Source of the DNA: Candidatus Woesearchaeota archaeon
GTDB lineage: Archaea; Nanobdellota; Nanobdellia; Woesearchaeales; ARS49
Assembly (NCBI GenBank): GCA_023261345.1
Contig: JAHFPE010000023.1
Span: 1-8,150 of the forward strand
DNA length: 8,150 nucleotides
Direction: 5' to 3'
Part shown: in pieces, positions 1 to 4,835 of the stretch
Layout: each line of letters opens with the position of its first letter
How positions within the stretch are numbered: the first letter of the stretch is position 1
The notes under the pieces: generated by a model
The model's input: only the letters and a program-made list of their open reading frames with translations
Told to the model about the DNA's origin: nothing
The model's database searches: none
Program-made: the position numbers and the translations under genes

Positions 1-263
1 AAGGAGAACTCTGGGGGGACAAAGGGCTTAAAGAGGGATGGAAGACAACGTTTCTCACAATTAATTTTATTGGTGTTCTTCTTATTTTCTTAACTGCGAT
101 AAAAACTCCAAGAGGTACAACGTGGCTCGAAGAATTTTGGAATTGGCTAGGAAAGTTTTACACATCTGCAGCAGTTGGTACAGTTATTTTGCTTGTCGTC
201 ATAATCGTGTTTGTCGGTTGGGTTATTGCACCTAGCGCAAAAAAGAAGGAGGATAAAGCATGA
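1..263 (+). CDS. C-terminal part of a small membrane protein, function unknown
   Basis: This is the 3' end of a gene that begins before the window. The open frame has its first complete codon at position 3 and runs 86 codons to a TGA at 261-263. The visible residues hold two hydrophobic membrane segments, at about residues 18-33 (TINFIGVLLIFLTAI) and 57-76 (rich in V, I, L, ending in GWVIAP). Between them lies a tryptophan- and glycine-containing linker (TTWLEEFWNWLGKF), and the protein ends in a charged tail (KKKEDKA). The stop overlaps the start of the next gene in an ATGA arrangement, so the two are very likely translationally coupled in one operon. I do not recognise the family. The two following genes also encode membrane proteins, which suggests a shared membrane assembly, but nothing in the sequence says what it does. 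Confidence 0.8.
   Translation, partial: GELWGDKGLKEGWKTTFLTINFIGVLLIFLTAIKTPRGTTWLEEFWNWLGKFYTSAAVGTVILLVVIIVFVGWVIAPSAKKKEDKA
246..253 (+). promoter_or_regulatory. Strong Shine-Dalgarno sequence for the 260 gene
   Basis: AAGGAGGA lies inside the end of the upstream reading frame, 6-7 nt before the ATG at 260. It is a near-perfect match to the archaeal 16S anti-SD. It supports the start at 260 and reinitiation at the ATGA junction. It contrasts with the apparently leaderless genes further right in the window, which is the usual split between internal and first genes of archaeal operons. Confidence 0.8.
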
Positions 264-829
264 TAGTATTTCAATTAGCCGGCTTGAATTTTAGAGGAGC
301 GCTTCAACAATTAGAAGGACTTGGATTAACTGATTTGTTCTTGCCATTTTTCTTGATTTTTGCAGTGATTTTTGCCGTGCTTCAACGGATCAAATTATTT
401 GGAGAGGAGAAAAAGTATAATGTGATTGTGGCTCTTGTGCTTTCAATACTTCCTGTCTTACAACATTACTTACGTCCTGGTTCTGATATAGATCTCGTAA
501 AGATGTTGAACACTGCTTTACCGCAAGTTTCTATACTTATAATTGCAGTAATTCTCGTGATGTTGATGCTCGGACTTGTTGGTTGGAAAAAAGAGAATGG
601 AAATCTCTCAACAGTAGCAGGCATTCTTGCAATTGGAGGACTTATTGCAGTGTTCTGGAATGCGTATGATTCAACTTTTTCTCCAACAACGTTGTTCGAT
701 AAAAATTCTGAACTTTGGAGTTTGATCATCATCATCCTAGTGTTTGGTATTGTCGTAACTTACGTGACTGGCGACTCGAACGATAAGAGTTCTGGTTGGT
801 CTAAAGTAAAGAAGTTTCTTGAGGACTAA
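260..829 (+). CDS. Five-TM membrane protein, paralogue of the next gene
   Basis: A 189-residue protein with about five membrane segments, near residues 25-43 (LFLPFFLIFAVIFAVL), 54-71, 89-108, 117-135 and 151-170. A short charged loop (IKLFGEEKKYN) follows the first segment, and the cytoplasmic-type tail ends in K/D/E-rich sequence. The start is fixed by a strong SD and by the ATGA overlap with the upstream gene. The N-terminal 60 residues align by eye with the product of the following gene: a PF-LI--V-FAVL core, then a basic loop, then a second hydrophobic helix containing AL. The two also share the five-segment layout, so I read them as tandem duplicates that have diverged. I associate the LPFFLIFAVIFAVL style with hypothetical membrane proteins of DPANN archaea, but I know of no assigned function. 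It could be a component of a multi-subunit membrane machine. Confidence 0.85.
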   Translation: MIVFQLAGLNFRGALQQLEGLGLTDLFLPFFLIFAVIFAVLQRIKLFGEEKKYNVIVALVLSILPVLQHYLRPGSDIDLVKMLNTALPQVSILIIAVILVMLMLGLVGWKKENGNLSTVAGILAIGGLIAVFWNAYDSTFSPTTLFDKNSELWSLIIIILVFGIVVTYVTGDSNDKSSGWSKVKKFLED

Positions 830-1432
830 ATGGCAACTCCGCTTGACATTGGGTTATTGCAGAACGTTCAAGTTATTTTTCCGTTCTTGCTTATCCTTGT
901 CGTAACATTTGCGGTTCTAACAAAGTATATGTTCAAGGACAAAACTGCAATAGCCGCGTTAATCGCCTTTGCTCTCGCAGTAATGTCAATATCCTCGAAC
1001 ATTGTGATTAAGACAATCAATCTGATGAGTCCGTGGTTTGTGCTTCTTGTTATTTTTTCGCTTATGGCGCTACTTTCATATCAAGCGTTTGGTATTTCTG
1101 AGGACCATATCTTGAGCATTCTGAAGAGTAAAGATTACGGGGTAGATTTTTCGTACTGGATGCTTGCGCTTATTCTAGTCATAACAATAGGAAGTTTAGT
1201 TTCTGTACTAAGTGAAGAGCAAGGAGGCGTTCCTGGTCCTGGACTTTCAGCAAGCGATGGAGGAAGTGGAGGGTATGGTACAGAAGGAACAAAACTGGTC
1301 ACCTCAATAAACAAAACTGGCGGTCAGGAAGCTGCGTTTTTCAACACAATTTTTCATCCTAAAGTTCTTGGAATGGCAGTTGTTCTATTAATTGGCATGT
1401 TTACTGTGTCAAGATTGATTGCAAAAGACTAA
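830..1432 (+). CDS. Five-TM membrane protein with Gly-rich loop, paralogue of the 260 gene
   Basis: A 200-residue protein with membrane segments near residues 13-31 (VQVIFPFLLILVVTFAVL), 40-60, 66-85, 110-128 and 178-196. Between segments four and five lies a Gly/Ser-rich, probably extracytoplasmic loop at about 131-152 (GGVPGPG, then DGGSGGYG). The upstream paralogue lacks this loop. The ATG directly abuts the TAA of the previous gene with no spacer, and both genes are in the same frame, so a single stop codon separates them. A weak SD-like GAGGA sits at 821-825. Coupled translation is the simplest reading. No enzyme motif is visible and I cannot assign a function. Both copies keep the proline-phenylalanine in the first helix and a basic loop after it, which suggests subunits of one complex or a functional heterodimer. 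Confidence 0.85.
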   Translation: MATPLDIGLLQNVQVIFPFLLILVVTFAVLTKYMFKDKTAIAALIAFALAVMSISSNIVIKTINLMSPWFVLLVIFSLMALLSYQAFGISEDHILSILKSKDYGVDFSYWMLALILVITIGSLVSVLSEEQGGVPGPGLSASDGGSGGYGTEGTKLVTSINKTGGQEAAFFNTIFHPKVLGMAVVLLIGMFTVSRLIAKD

Positions 1433-1437
1433 GTTTC

Positions 1438-1496
1438 CAAGTTCGCTGCCTAGCCAGACTCACCCACAACAAAATCTTATAACTACTACGACTACT
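1438..1496 (+). repeat. Direct repeat copy A (59 bp) upstream of tRNA-Ile
   Basis: This copy matches 1707-1766 at 55 of 59 aligned bases, with one extra T in the other copy. Shared blocks include TGCCTAGCCAGAC and then AATCTTATAACTACTACGAC. It starts 5 bp after the stop of the membrane-protein operon. It has no coding potential I trust. The CTTATAA inside it could act as a TATA element, but it differs from the TTTAAA core used elsewhere in the window. Confidence 0.85.
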
Positions 1497-1504
1497 GCAG
1501 TAGT
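1491..1504. repeat. 14-bp perfect palindrome
   Basis: ACTACTGCAGTAGT is its own reverse complement. It straddles the end of repeat copy A, so copy B lacks its right half. It may form a small hairpin or be a dimeric protein site. There is no further evidence. Confidence 0.4.
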
Positions 1505-1540
1505 GTTCGTTACTAACGTTCATCAAAGTGCATCGAGTAC

Positions 1541-1562
1541 GGCTAGGAAGCAATTTGCGAAC
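1541..1562. repeat. Inverted element complementary to the start of repeat copies A and B
   Basis: The blocks GGCTAG (1541-1546), GCAA (1550-1553) and GCGAAC (1557-1562) pair in order with GTTCGC, TTGC and CTAGCC of copy B (1710-1725). That gives 16 base pairs with two 3-nt bulges, both on this strand. They pair slightly less well with copy A (1441-1455). The element lies just 5' of the tRNA TATA box. Confidence 0.6.
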
Positions 1563-1568
1563 GTTACC

Positions 1569-1577
1569 TTTAAAAAA
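1569..1577 (+). promoter_or_regulatory. TATA box of tRNA-Ile
   Basis: TTTAAAAAA starts 34 nt before the first base of the mature tRNA. Using the roughly 28-nt spacing seen at the leaderless genes of this window, transcription would start near 1597, a few bases before the tRNA. Confidence 0.6.
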
Positions 1578-1602
1578 CGTGTGCTGTTTGGCTTAATGTA
1601 AT

Positions 1603-1692
1603 GGCCCTGTAGCTCAGCCTGGCTGGAGCGTCCGACTGATATCCAGCTATTCTGACATCGGAAGGTCCTGAGTTCGAATCTCAGCAGGGCCA
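1603..1692 (+). tRNA. trnI: tRNA-Ile(GAU) with a 15-nt intron
   Basis: A full cloverleaf can be drawn. The acceptor stem is GGCCCTG (1603-1609) with CAGGGCC (1685-1691). The D stem is GCTC/GAGC, the anticodon stem TCCGA (1631-1635) with TCGGA (1658-1662), the variable loop AGGTC, and the T arm CTGAG-TTCGAAT-CTCAG. The discriminator is A at 1692 and CCA is not encoded, as usual in archaea. The anticodon-stem loop is 22 nt, 15 more than normal. Removing 1642-1656 after A37 leaves CTGATAA, giving anticodon GAT at 1638-1640, read as isoleucine AUC/AUU. The base at position 26 (1630) is G, the target of Trm1, which is encoded just downstream. Confidence 0.95.
1642..1656 (+). other. tRNA intron at position 37/38
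   Basis: These are fifteen nucleotides between A37 and A38, the canonical archaeal intron site. They would be removed by the splicing endonuclease and joined by RtcB-type ligation. The anticodon GATA (1638-1641) can pair with TATT (1648-1651) in the intron, but I could not draw a strict bulge-helix-bulge, so the splice motif may be relaxed. The exact splice points are inferred from restoring a 7-nt loop with T33. Confidence 0.8.
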
Positions 1693-1706
1693 CTCTTGAA
1701 AATTCG

Positions 1707-1766
1707 CAAGTTCGCTTGCCTAGCCAGACACATCCACAACTGAATCTTATAACTACTACGACTACT
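1707..1766 (+). repeat. Direct repeat copy B (60 bp) downstream of tRNA-Ile
   Basis: This is the second copy of the element at 1438-1496, starting 15 bp after the tRNA end. With the base before it, this copy forms a perfect hairpin: GCAAG-TTCG-CTTGC, a 5-bp stem with a TTCG tetraloop at 1706-1719, which copy A cannot form as well. Possible roles are a tRNA 3' trailer or termination structure, or a leftover of a duplication of the tRNA locus. Confidence 0.85.
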
Positions 1767-1863
1767 ATTATCCAAGAGATCGATCAATCATCATTCATCT
1801 AGCATTTCCTGATTGAACGAACCAATAGACACTAGTGAATTCGCCAATGGTAAAACAGAGCAA

Positions 1864-1871
1864 TTTTAAAC
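1864..1871 (+). promoter_or_regulatory. TATA box of trm1
   Basis: TTTTAAAC has its TTTAAAC core starting at 1865, exactly 28 nt before the ATG at 1893. The same spacing occurs at the 3968 and 7603 genes. This favours the ATG at 1893 over an in-frame GTG at 1884, which would lie upstream of the expected transcription start. Confidence 0.65.
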
Positions 1872-1892
1872 TACACTCATACAGTGCGCAGC

Positions 1893-3011
1893 ATGACAAT
1901 GTTCTCTCAATCAAAGAGTCAAACATCAAACTGTAGGCATCCACAAGATACAAGTAAAAGAACTCAAGTCTGGAGAATAGTTGCTGAAGGAAAGATTCAA
2001 CTTCGAGTATTGATCTCTAACATTGTATCAAAAGAACTCCCTGTATTTTACAATCCAGTCATGTCATTGCAGCGAAACATTGCAGTTGGAGTTCTTGCAG
2101 CAATGAAGCGAAAAAACCTCATTGTGTGTGATCCCCTTGCAGGCTCTGGAGTTAGAATTTTGAGATTTCTCAAAGAGCTTCCACGTGGAACAATCAATAA
2201 TGTATTTGCAAATGATGCAAACCCAAAATGGAAAAAACTCTTTGCAACAAATGCCAAACGAAACAAGATTTCTACAACTTGTGTTCAGCGCGCAGTTGAA
2301 GATGCTTCTGTGTTCATTCTCAAGCATGGTCCGTTTGATTATATTGACATTGATCCTTTCGGGAGCCCAAATCCTTTTTTGGATGCTGCAGTAAAGCAAC
2401 TGCATAGAGGAGGAATTCTCGCAGTCACAGCAACTGACACAGCAGCTCTTGCCGGAAGCGCCCCTCGCGCTTGCAAACGAAAGTATGACGCAGCACCATC
2501 AAGAATCTTTAGCATGCACGAAACAGGAATGCGCATACTCATACGAAAAATACAACTCATTGGAAGTCAGTATGACAAAGCACTTGTGCCAGTCCTGTGT
2601 CATGCAACAGAACATTATTATCGGTTATACCTCGCATGCGCAACATCGCGCAACATGATTGATCATGTACTTGCACAACATGGATCATGGATGCAATGCG
2701 GACCCCTCTGGAAAGGGCAGCTTTGGGATAAGAAATTTTTAGCAGATACGCAAAAAAAAATATCTCGGAGTGAGAAAGAAACAAGCCAATTACTTTCAGT
2801 GCTAAGTTCAGAAGCAGAAATTCAGGCCGTAGGATTTTATGACGTGCATGCACTCTGTAAGCAACTACACAGACAAGTCCCGAAATTCGACCTCGTATTA
2901 CAACGCACGAGAAGCAAAGGATATCCTGCAAGCAGAACACACTTTTCAATGACAAGCATACGAACAACCATGCCAGAACTTGAATTTATAGAACTACTAA
3001 GAAACGCATAA
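1893..3011 (+). CDS. trm1: tRNA (guanine26-N2)-dimethyltransferase Trm1
   Basis: A SAM-dependent enzyme that forms m2,2G at position 26 of tRNA, at the D stem/anticodon stem hinge. The product is 372 residues from the ATG at 1893, a normal length for archaeal Trm1. Visible motifs in order, numbered from that ATG: PVFYNPVM (about 50-57), the SAM-binding loop CDPLAGSG (79-86), FANDANP (105-111), the catalytic-region DIDPFGSP (152-159), HETGMR (209-214), CGPLWKGQLWD (269-279) typical of the C-terminal domain, and GYPASRTHF (343-351). An in-frame GTG at 1884 would add three residues, but the TATA spacing argues against it. The first 25 or so residues before the conserved core are poorly conserved. 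It lies 200 bp downstream of a tRNA-Ile that carries G26. It has its own promoter and no partner gene in an operon. Confidence 0.96.
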   Translation: MTMFSQSKSQTSNCRHPQDTSKRTQVWRIVAEGKIQLRVLISNIVSKELPVFYNPVMSLQRNIAVGVLAAMKRKNLIVCDPLAGSGVRILRFLKELPRGTINNVFANDANPKWKKLFATNAKRNKISTTCVQRAVEDASVFILKHGPFDYIDIDPFGSPNPFLDAAVKQLHRGGILAVTATDTAALAGSAPRACKRKYDAAPSRIFSMHETGMRILIRKIQLIGSQYDKALVPVLCHATEHYYRLYLACATSRNMIDHVLAQHGSWMQCGPLWKGQLWDKKFLADTQKKISRSEKETSQLLSVLSSEAEIQAVGFYDVHALCKQLHRQVPKFDLVLQRTRSKGYPASRTHFSMTSIRTTMPELEFIELLRNA

Positions 3012-3070
3012 AAAAGAACATGCTCTGCAAAAAAGACACCCACGATTGATCACAAAAATCAAACTCCTGA

Positions 3071-3172
3071 TTACAACTAGCAACGAAGAATAATAAAAAA
3101 GAAGAAACTTCTTACAACTAACAACGAACAATATGAAAGAAAAAAAATGAACTCTCTACAACTAGCACTACG
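3071..3172. repeat. Degenerate tandem repeat, about 41-44 bp period
   Basis: TTACAACTAGCAACGAAGAA (3071-3090), TTACAACTAACAACGAACAA (3112-3131) and TACAACTAGCACTACG (3157-3172) recur at spacings of 41 and 44 bp. The stretches between them are A-rich with similar AAAGAARAAA text. It lies in the 364-bp gene-free region after trm1. It is not a CRISPR: the units are degenerate and the intervening segments are similar rather than unique. Confidence 0.6.
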
Positions 3173-3330
3173 TATTTCATACGAGGGGAAGCAGCCCCCC
3201 GCAAAACCCCCCTCACCACTACGACGACTCTTACGATGACTGCGCTCTGGATGACCACTTTCACTACGACGACGATGAAACACGCGACACAAAAACGCGG
3301 CAAGGTACTTTTCTACCACGCCCACAAAAC
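3173..3330. other. GC-rich, C-tract-bearing intergenic island without a convincing gene
   Basis: This part of the 3012-3375 gap is clearly richer in GC than its surroundings. It holds two C6 runs (3195-3200 and 3207-3212), a possible hairpin GAGGGG (3183-3188)/CCCCTC (3209-3214), and a 12-bp exact repeat CACTACGACGAC at 3217-3228 and 3262-3273. Overlapping minus-strand frames of 61-82 codons exist but are low complexity with long F runs, and I do not believe they code. In an AT-rich archaeon such islands often mark RNA genes, but I see no complete fold here. Confidence 0.35.
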
Positions 3331-3335
3331 AGAAG

Positions 3336-3344
3336 ATTATTAAC
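3336..3344 (+). promoter_or_regulatory. Probable TATA box of the cupredoxin lipoprotein gene
   Basis: ATTATTAAC begins 40 nt before the ATG at 3376. It would place transcription start roughly 10 nt upstream of the start codon. It is weaker than the TTTAAA boxes at other genes here. Confidence 0.4.
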
Positions 3345-3375
3345 CACCTTCTTCACACAACCTCTTTGTGAAACA

Positions 3376-3798
3376 ATGACCTCAAAAAAAAGAACCGCAA
3401 TTAGCCTATTTACTATACTCGTCTTGACATTATTTCTTCTTGCTGCATGTACATCTCAGCAAACAACATCACTCTCTGAAAACACAAAATCAATGCTTCA
3501 GAATTCGGAACAAAACAACAACATACTAAAAGAATTCTTTGTTGAAGCATTTCAATTCGGATACTCCCCTTCAGAACTCCACGTTACGGAGGGAGATCGA
3601 GTAGTTATTCATCTCGCAACAAGAGATGTTCCACATTCACTAAACTTTCGCGAGTTTGAAATCAACATTCCTGCAACTGCTGAAAAAAATGGAACAGGAG
3701 AATTCATTGCAAACAAAAAAGGAAGATTCACGTGGAACTGCAGAATCCCGTGCGGGTTTGGACATTCAGATATGCACGGAATTCTTGTGGTTGAATAA
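3376..3798 (+). CDS. Cupredoxin lipoprotein with a CuA-type site (COX2-like soluble domain)
   Basis: A 140-residue exported protein. Residues 4-25 are a basic start followed by a hydrophobic helix ending in a lipobox-like LLAAC (Cys25), so the mature protein is probably lipid-anchored outside the cell. A Ser/Thr/Gln/Asn-rich linker (about 26-50) leads to a cupredoxin domain (about 53-140). The domain carries DVPHSLNF (His87) and, near its end, CRIPCGFGHSDM. That is the C-x3-C-x3-H-x2-M pattern of the binuclear CuA centre of cytochrome c oxidase subunit II and nitrous oxide reductase (Cys122, Cys126, His130, Met133). All five side-chain ligands are present. The Glu usually found between the two cysteines, which binds through its backbone carbonyl, is replaced. 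There is no large N-terminal transmembrane hairpin as in true COX2, and no oxidase genes are nearby, so a stand-alone electron carrier or copper-handling role is more likely than an oxidase subunit. Confidence 0.88.
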   Translation: MTSKKRTAISLFTILVLTLFLLAACTSQQTTSLSENTKSMLQNSEQNNNILKEFFVEAFQFGYSPSELHVTEGDRVVIHLATRDVPHSLNFREFEINIPATAEKNGTGEFIANKKGRFTWNCRIPCGFGHSDMHGILVVE

Positions 3799-3936
3799 TA
3801 TCGGTTCAGGAGTGCAAGACCACTATCAAATCCGCTCATAAACGTAGCGAAGAGCTATTTTCGTAACCTTTCACACGAAAACATTCTCGTAGCAAATTCC
3901 ACAGATTAGATTATCTACGTATTAGGATGCGACAAA

Positions 3937-3953
3937 CATTTAAACTAAATACG
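3937..3953 (+). promoter_or_regulatory. Promoter element of the 3968 gene, repeated exactly before the 7603 gene
   Basis: CATTTAAACTAAATACG contains a TTTAAAC box starting 29 nt before the ATG at 3968. The same 17 bp occur at 7573-7589 with nearly the same spacing to the next start codon. This implies leaderless transcription and possibly shared control. Confidence 0.65.
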
Positions 3954-3967
3954 TAACGATTCTAAGT

Positions 3968-4822
3968 ATGATTAGCAGTGCTGTTGTTTCATTGTTCTTT
4001 CTTGCGGGAGTTTTCCTTCAGTCCTTCCTGTTTGTACCAACGCTTTTTTCTGATACCAAAAAAAGAAAAAATGAACTTATTCTTTTAGTCCTAATCGCCA
4101 TTATAGTTCCAGTTAGCTACATAATAAATCTTCTAAAAAATAAGTATGTTTTATCAATTGAAGTTGTGATTATAGAATTCGTATTTCTCTACAGCGTTTT
4201 ATTTATTGGAATATTCAGAGAAGACATTCTTCCTTACATCAATGAATCAATCATTCTTCAACTAACGATTATTTCATGTTATTTTGCCTTAACTTCTCGA
4301 CTTCCAACTATTCTGATATATCCTCTATTCTTCATTGTGCCGTATGTTGTCTTTCTCAATTTTAGCTCGTACGAACTTGGAAACATTCCAAAATTTCTCC
4401 TCTATGTATGGTATCTTCTTATGAGCGCAGTTATACTTGGAATATTGATGTATGCACGACTCACACGATTATACCAACTACCAGTATTTTCAATTCTAGA
4501 TGCATTTCTTGGAGGCATGATCTCGCTGCGATTATTTACTCCCATCTATTTTCTGCTGCAACTTATTCCATTTCCAAGCAAACAAACCTCGTTTAGTGAT
4601 AGAATATATGAAGTTAAAATTGAAATTGAACAAATGATTCAGCACTACATTAATTTTCAAGTGAGAATAACAGCTACGTTACTGACCGTGCTTTTGCAAA
4701 CAGCAATTCTCGCACTAAATTATTGGCTAAACATTCTTCCTGAATGGTCTGTTATTGATGGATCAATTATTTTATTTGCAATCTTCCTGCAGTCATATTA
4801 TGGAACTACTACCGCAAAATAA
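3968..4822 (+). CDS. Polytopic membrane protein of unknown function
   Basis: A 284-residue protein that is hydrophobic almost throughout. About eight or nine membrane segments are visible near residues 4-26, 37-56, 60-83, 93-110, 113-131, 143-163, 173-201, 234-254 and 258-277. The only substantial hydrophilic stretches are a basic loop at 30-35 (TKKRKN), the short ARLTRLYQL turn at 163-171, and a charged, probably amphipathic loop at about 203-232 (SKQTSFSDRIYEVKIEIEQM). There is no obvious catalytic or nucleotide-binding motif, and I do not recognise the family. The start is supported by a TATA box 29 nt upstream. The gene ends 13 bp before the end of the convergent helicase gene, so it is monocistronic. 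It could be a transporter, a lipid-modifying enzyme or a structural membrane protein. Confidence 0.82.
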   Translation: MISSAVVSLFFLAGVFLQSFLFVPTLFSDTKKRKNELILLVLIAIIVPVSYIINLLKNKYVLSIEVVIIEFVFLYSVLFIGIFREDILPYINESIILQLTIISCYFALTSRLPTILIYPLFFIVPYVVFLNFSSYELGNIPKFLLYVWYLLMSAVILGILMYARLTRLYQLPVFSILDAFLGGMISLRLFTPIYFLLQLIPFPSKQTSFSDRIYEVKIEIEQMIQHYINFQVRITATLLTVLLQTAILALNYWLNILPEWSVIDGSIILFAIFLQSYYGTTTAK

Positions 4823-4835
4823 AGTATTCCTGTAT

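Noticed and set aside
1419..1601. 60-codon open frame rich in T, overlapping the end of the 830 gene
   Set aside because: It overlaps the repeat element and the tRNA promoter, has a run of threonines from the ACT-rich repeat, and has no start signal or family pattern.
1438..1766. Integrative element att sites flanking the tRNA
   Set aside because: The direct repeats do not overlap the tRNA 3' end, enclose only the tRNA itself, and there is no integrase or cargo gene.
1884..1892. GTG start for trm1
   Set aside because: It would lie only 19 nt after the TATA core, upstream of the expected transcription start. The ATG at 1893 matches the 28-nt spacing of other genes.
3071..3172. CRISPR array
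   Set aside because: The repeat units are degenerate, the intervening sequence is itself similar between units, and there are no cas genes.
3077..3325. Overlapping minus-strand open frames of 82 and 61 codons
   Set aside because: They are low complexity with F runs and R/H-rich text produced by the C-tracts and ACGACG repeats. There is no promoter, and the two frames compete for the same DNA.
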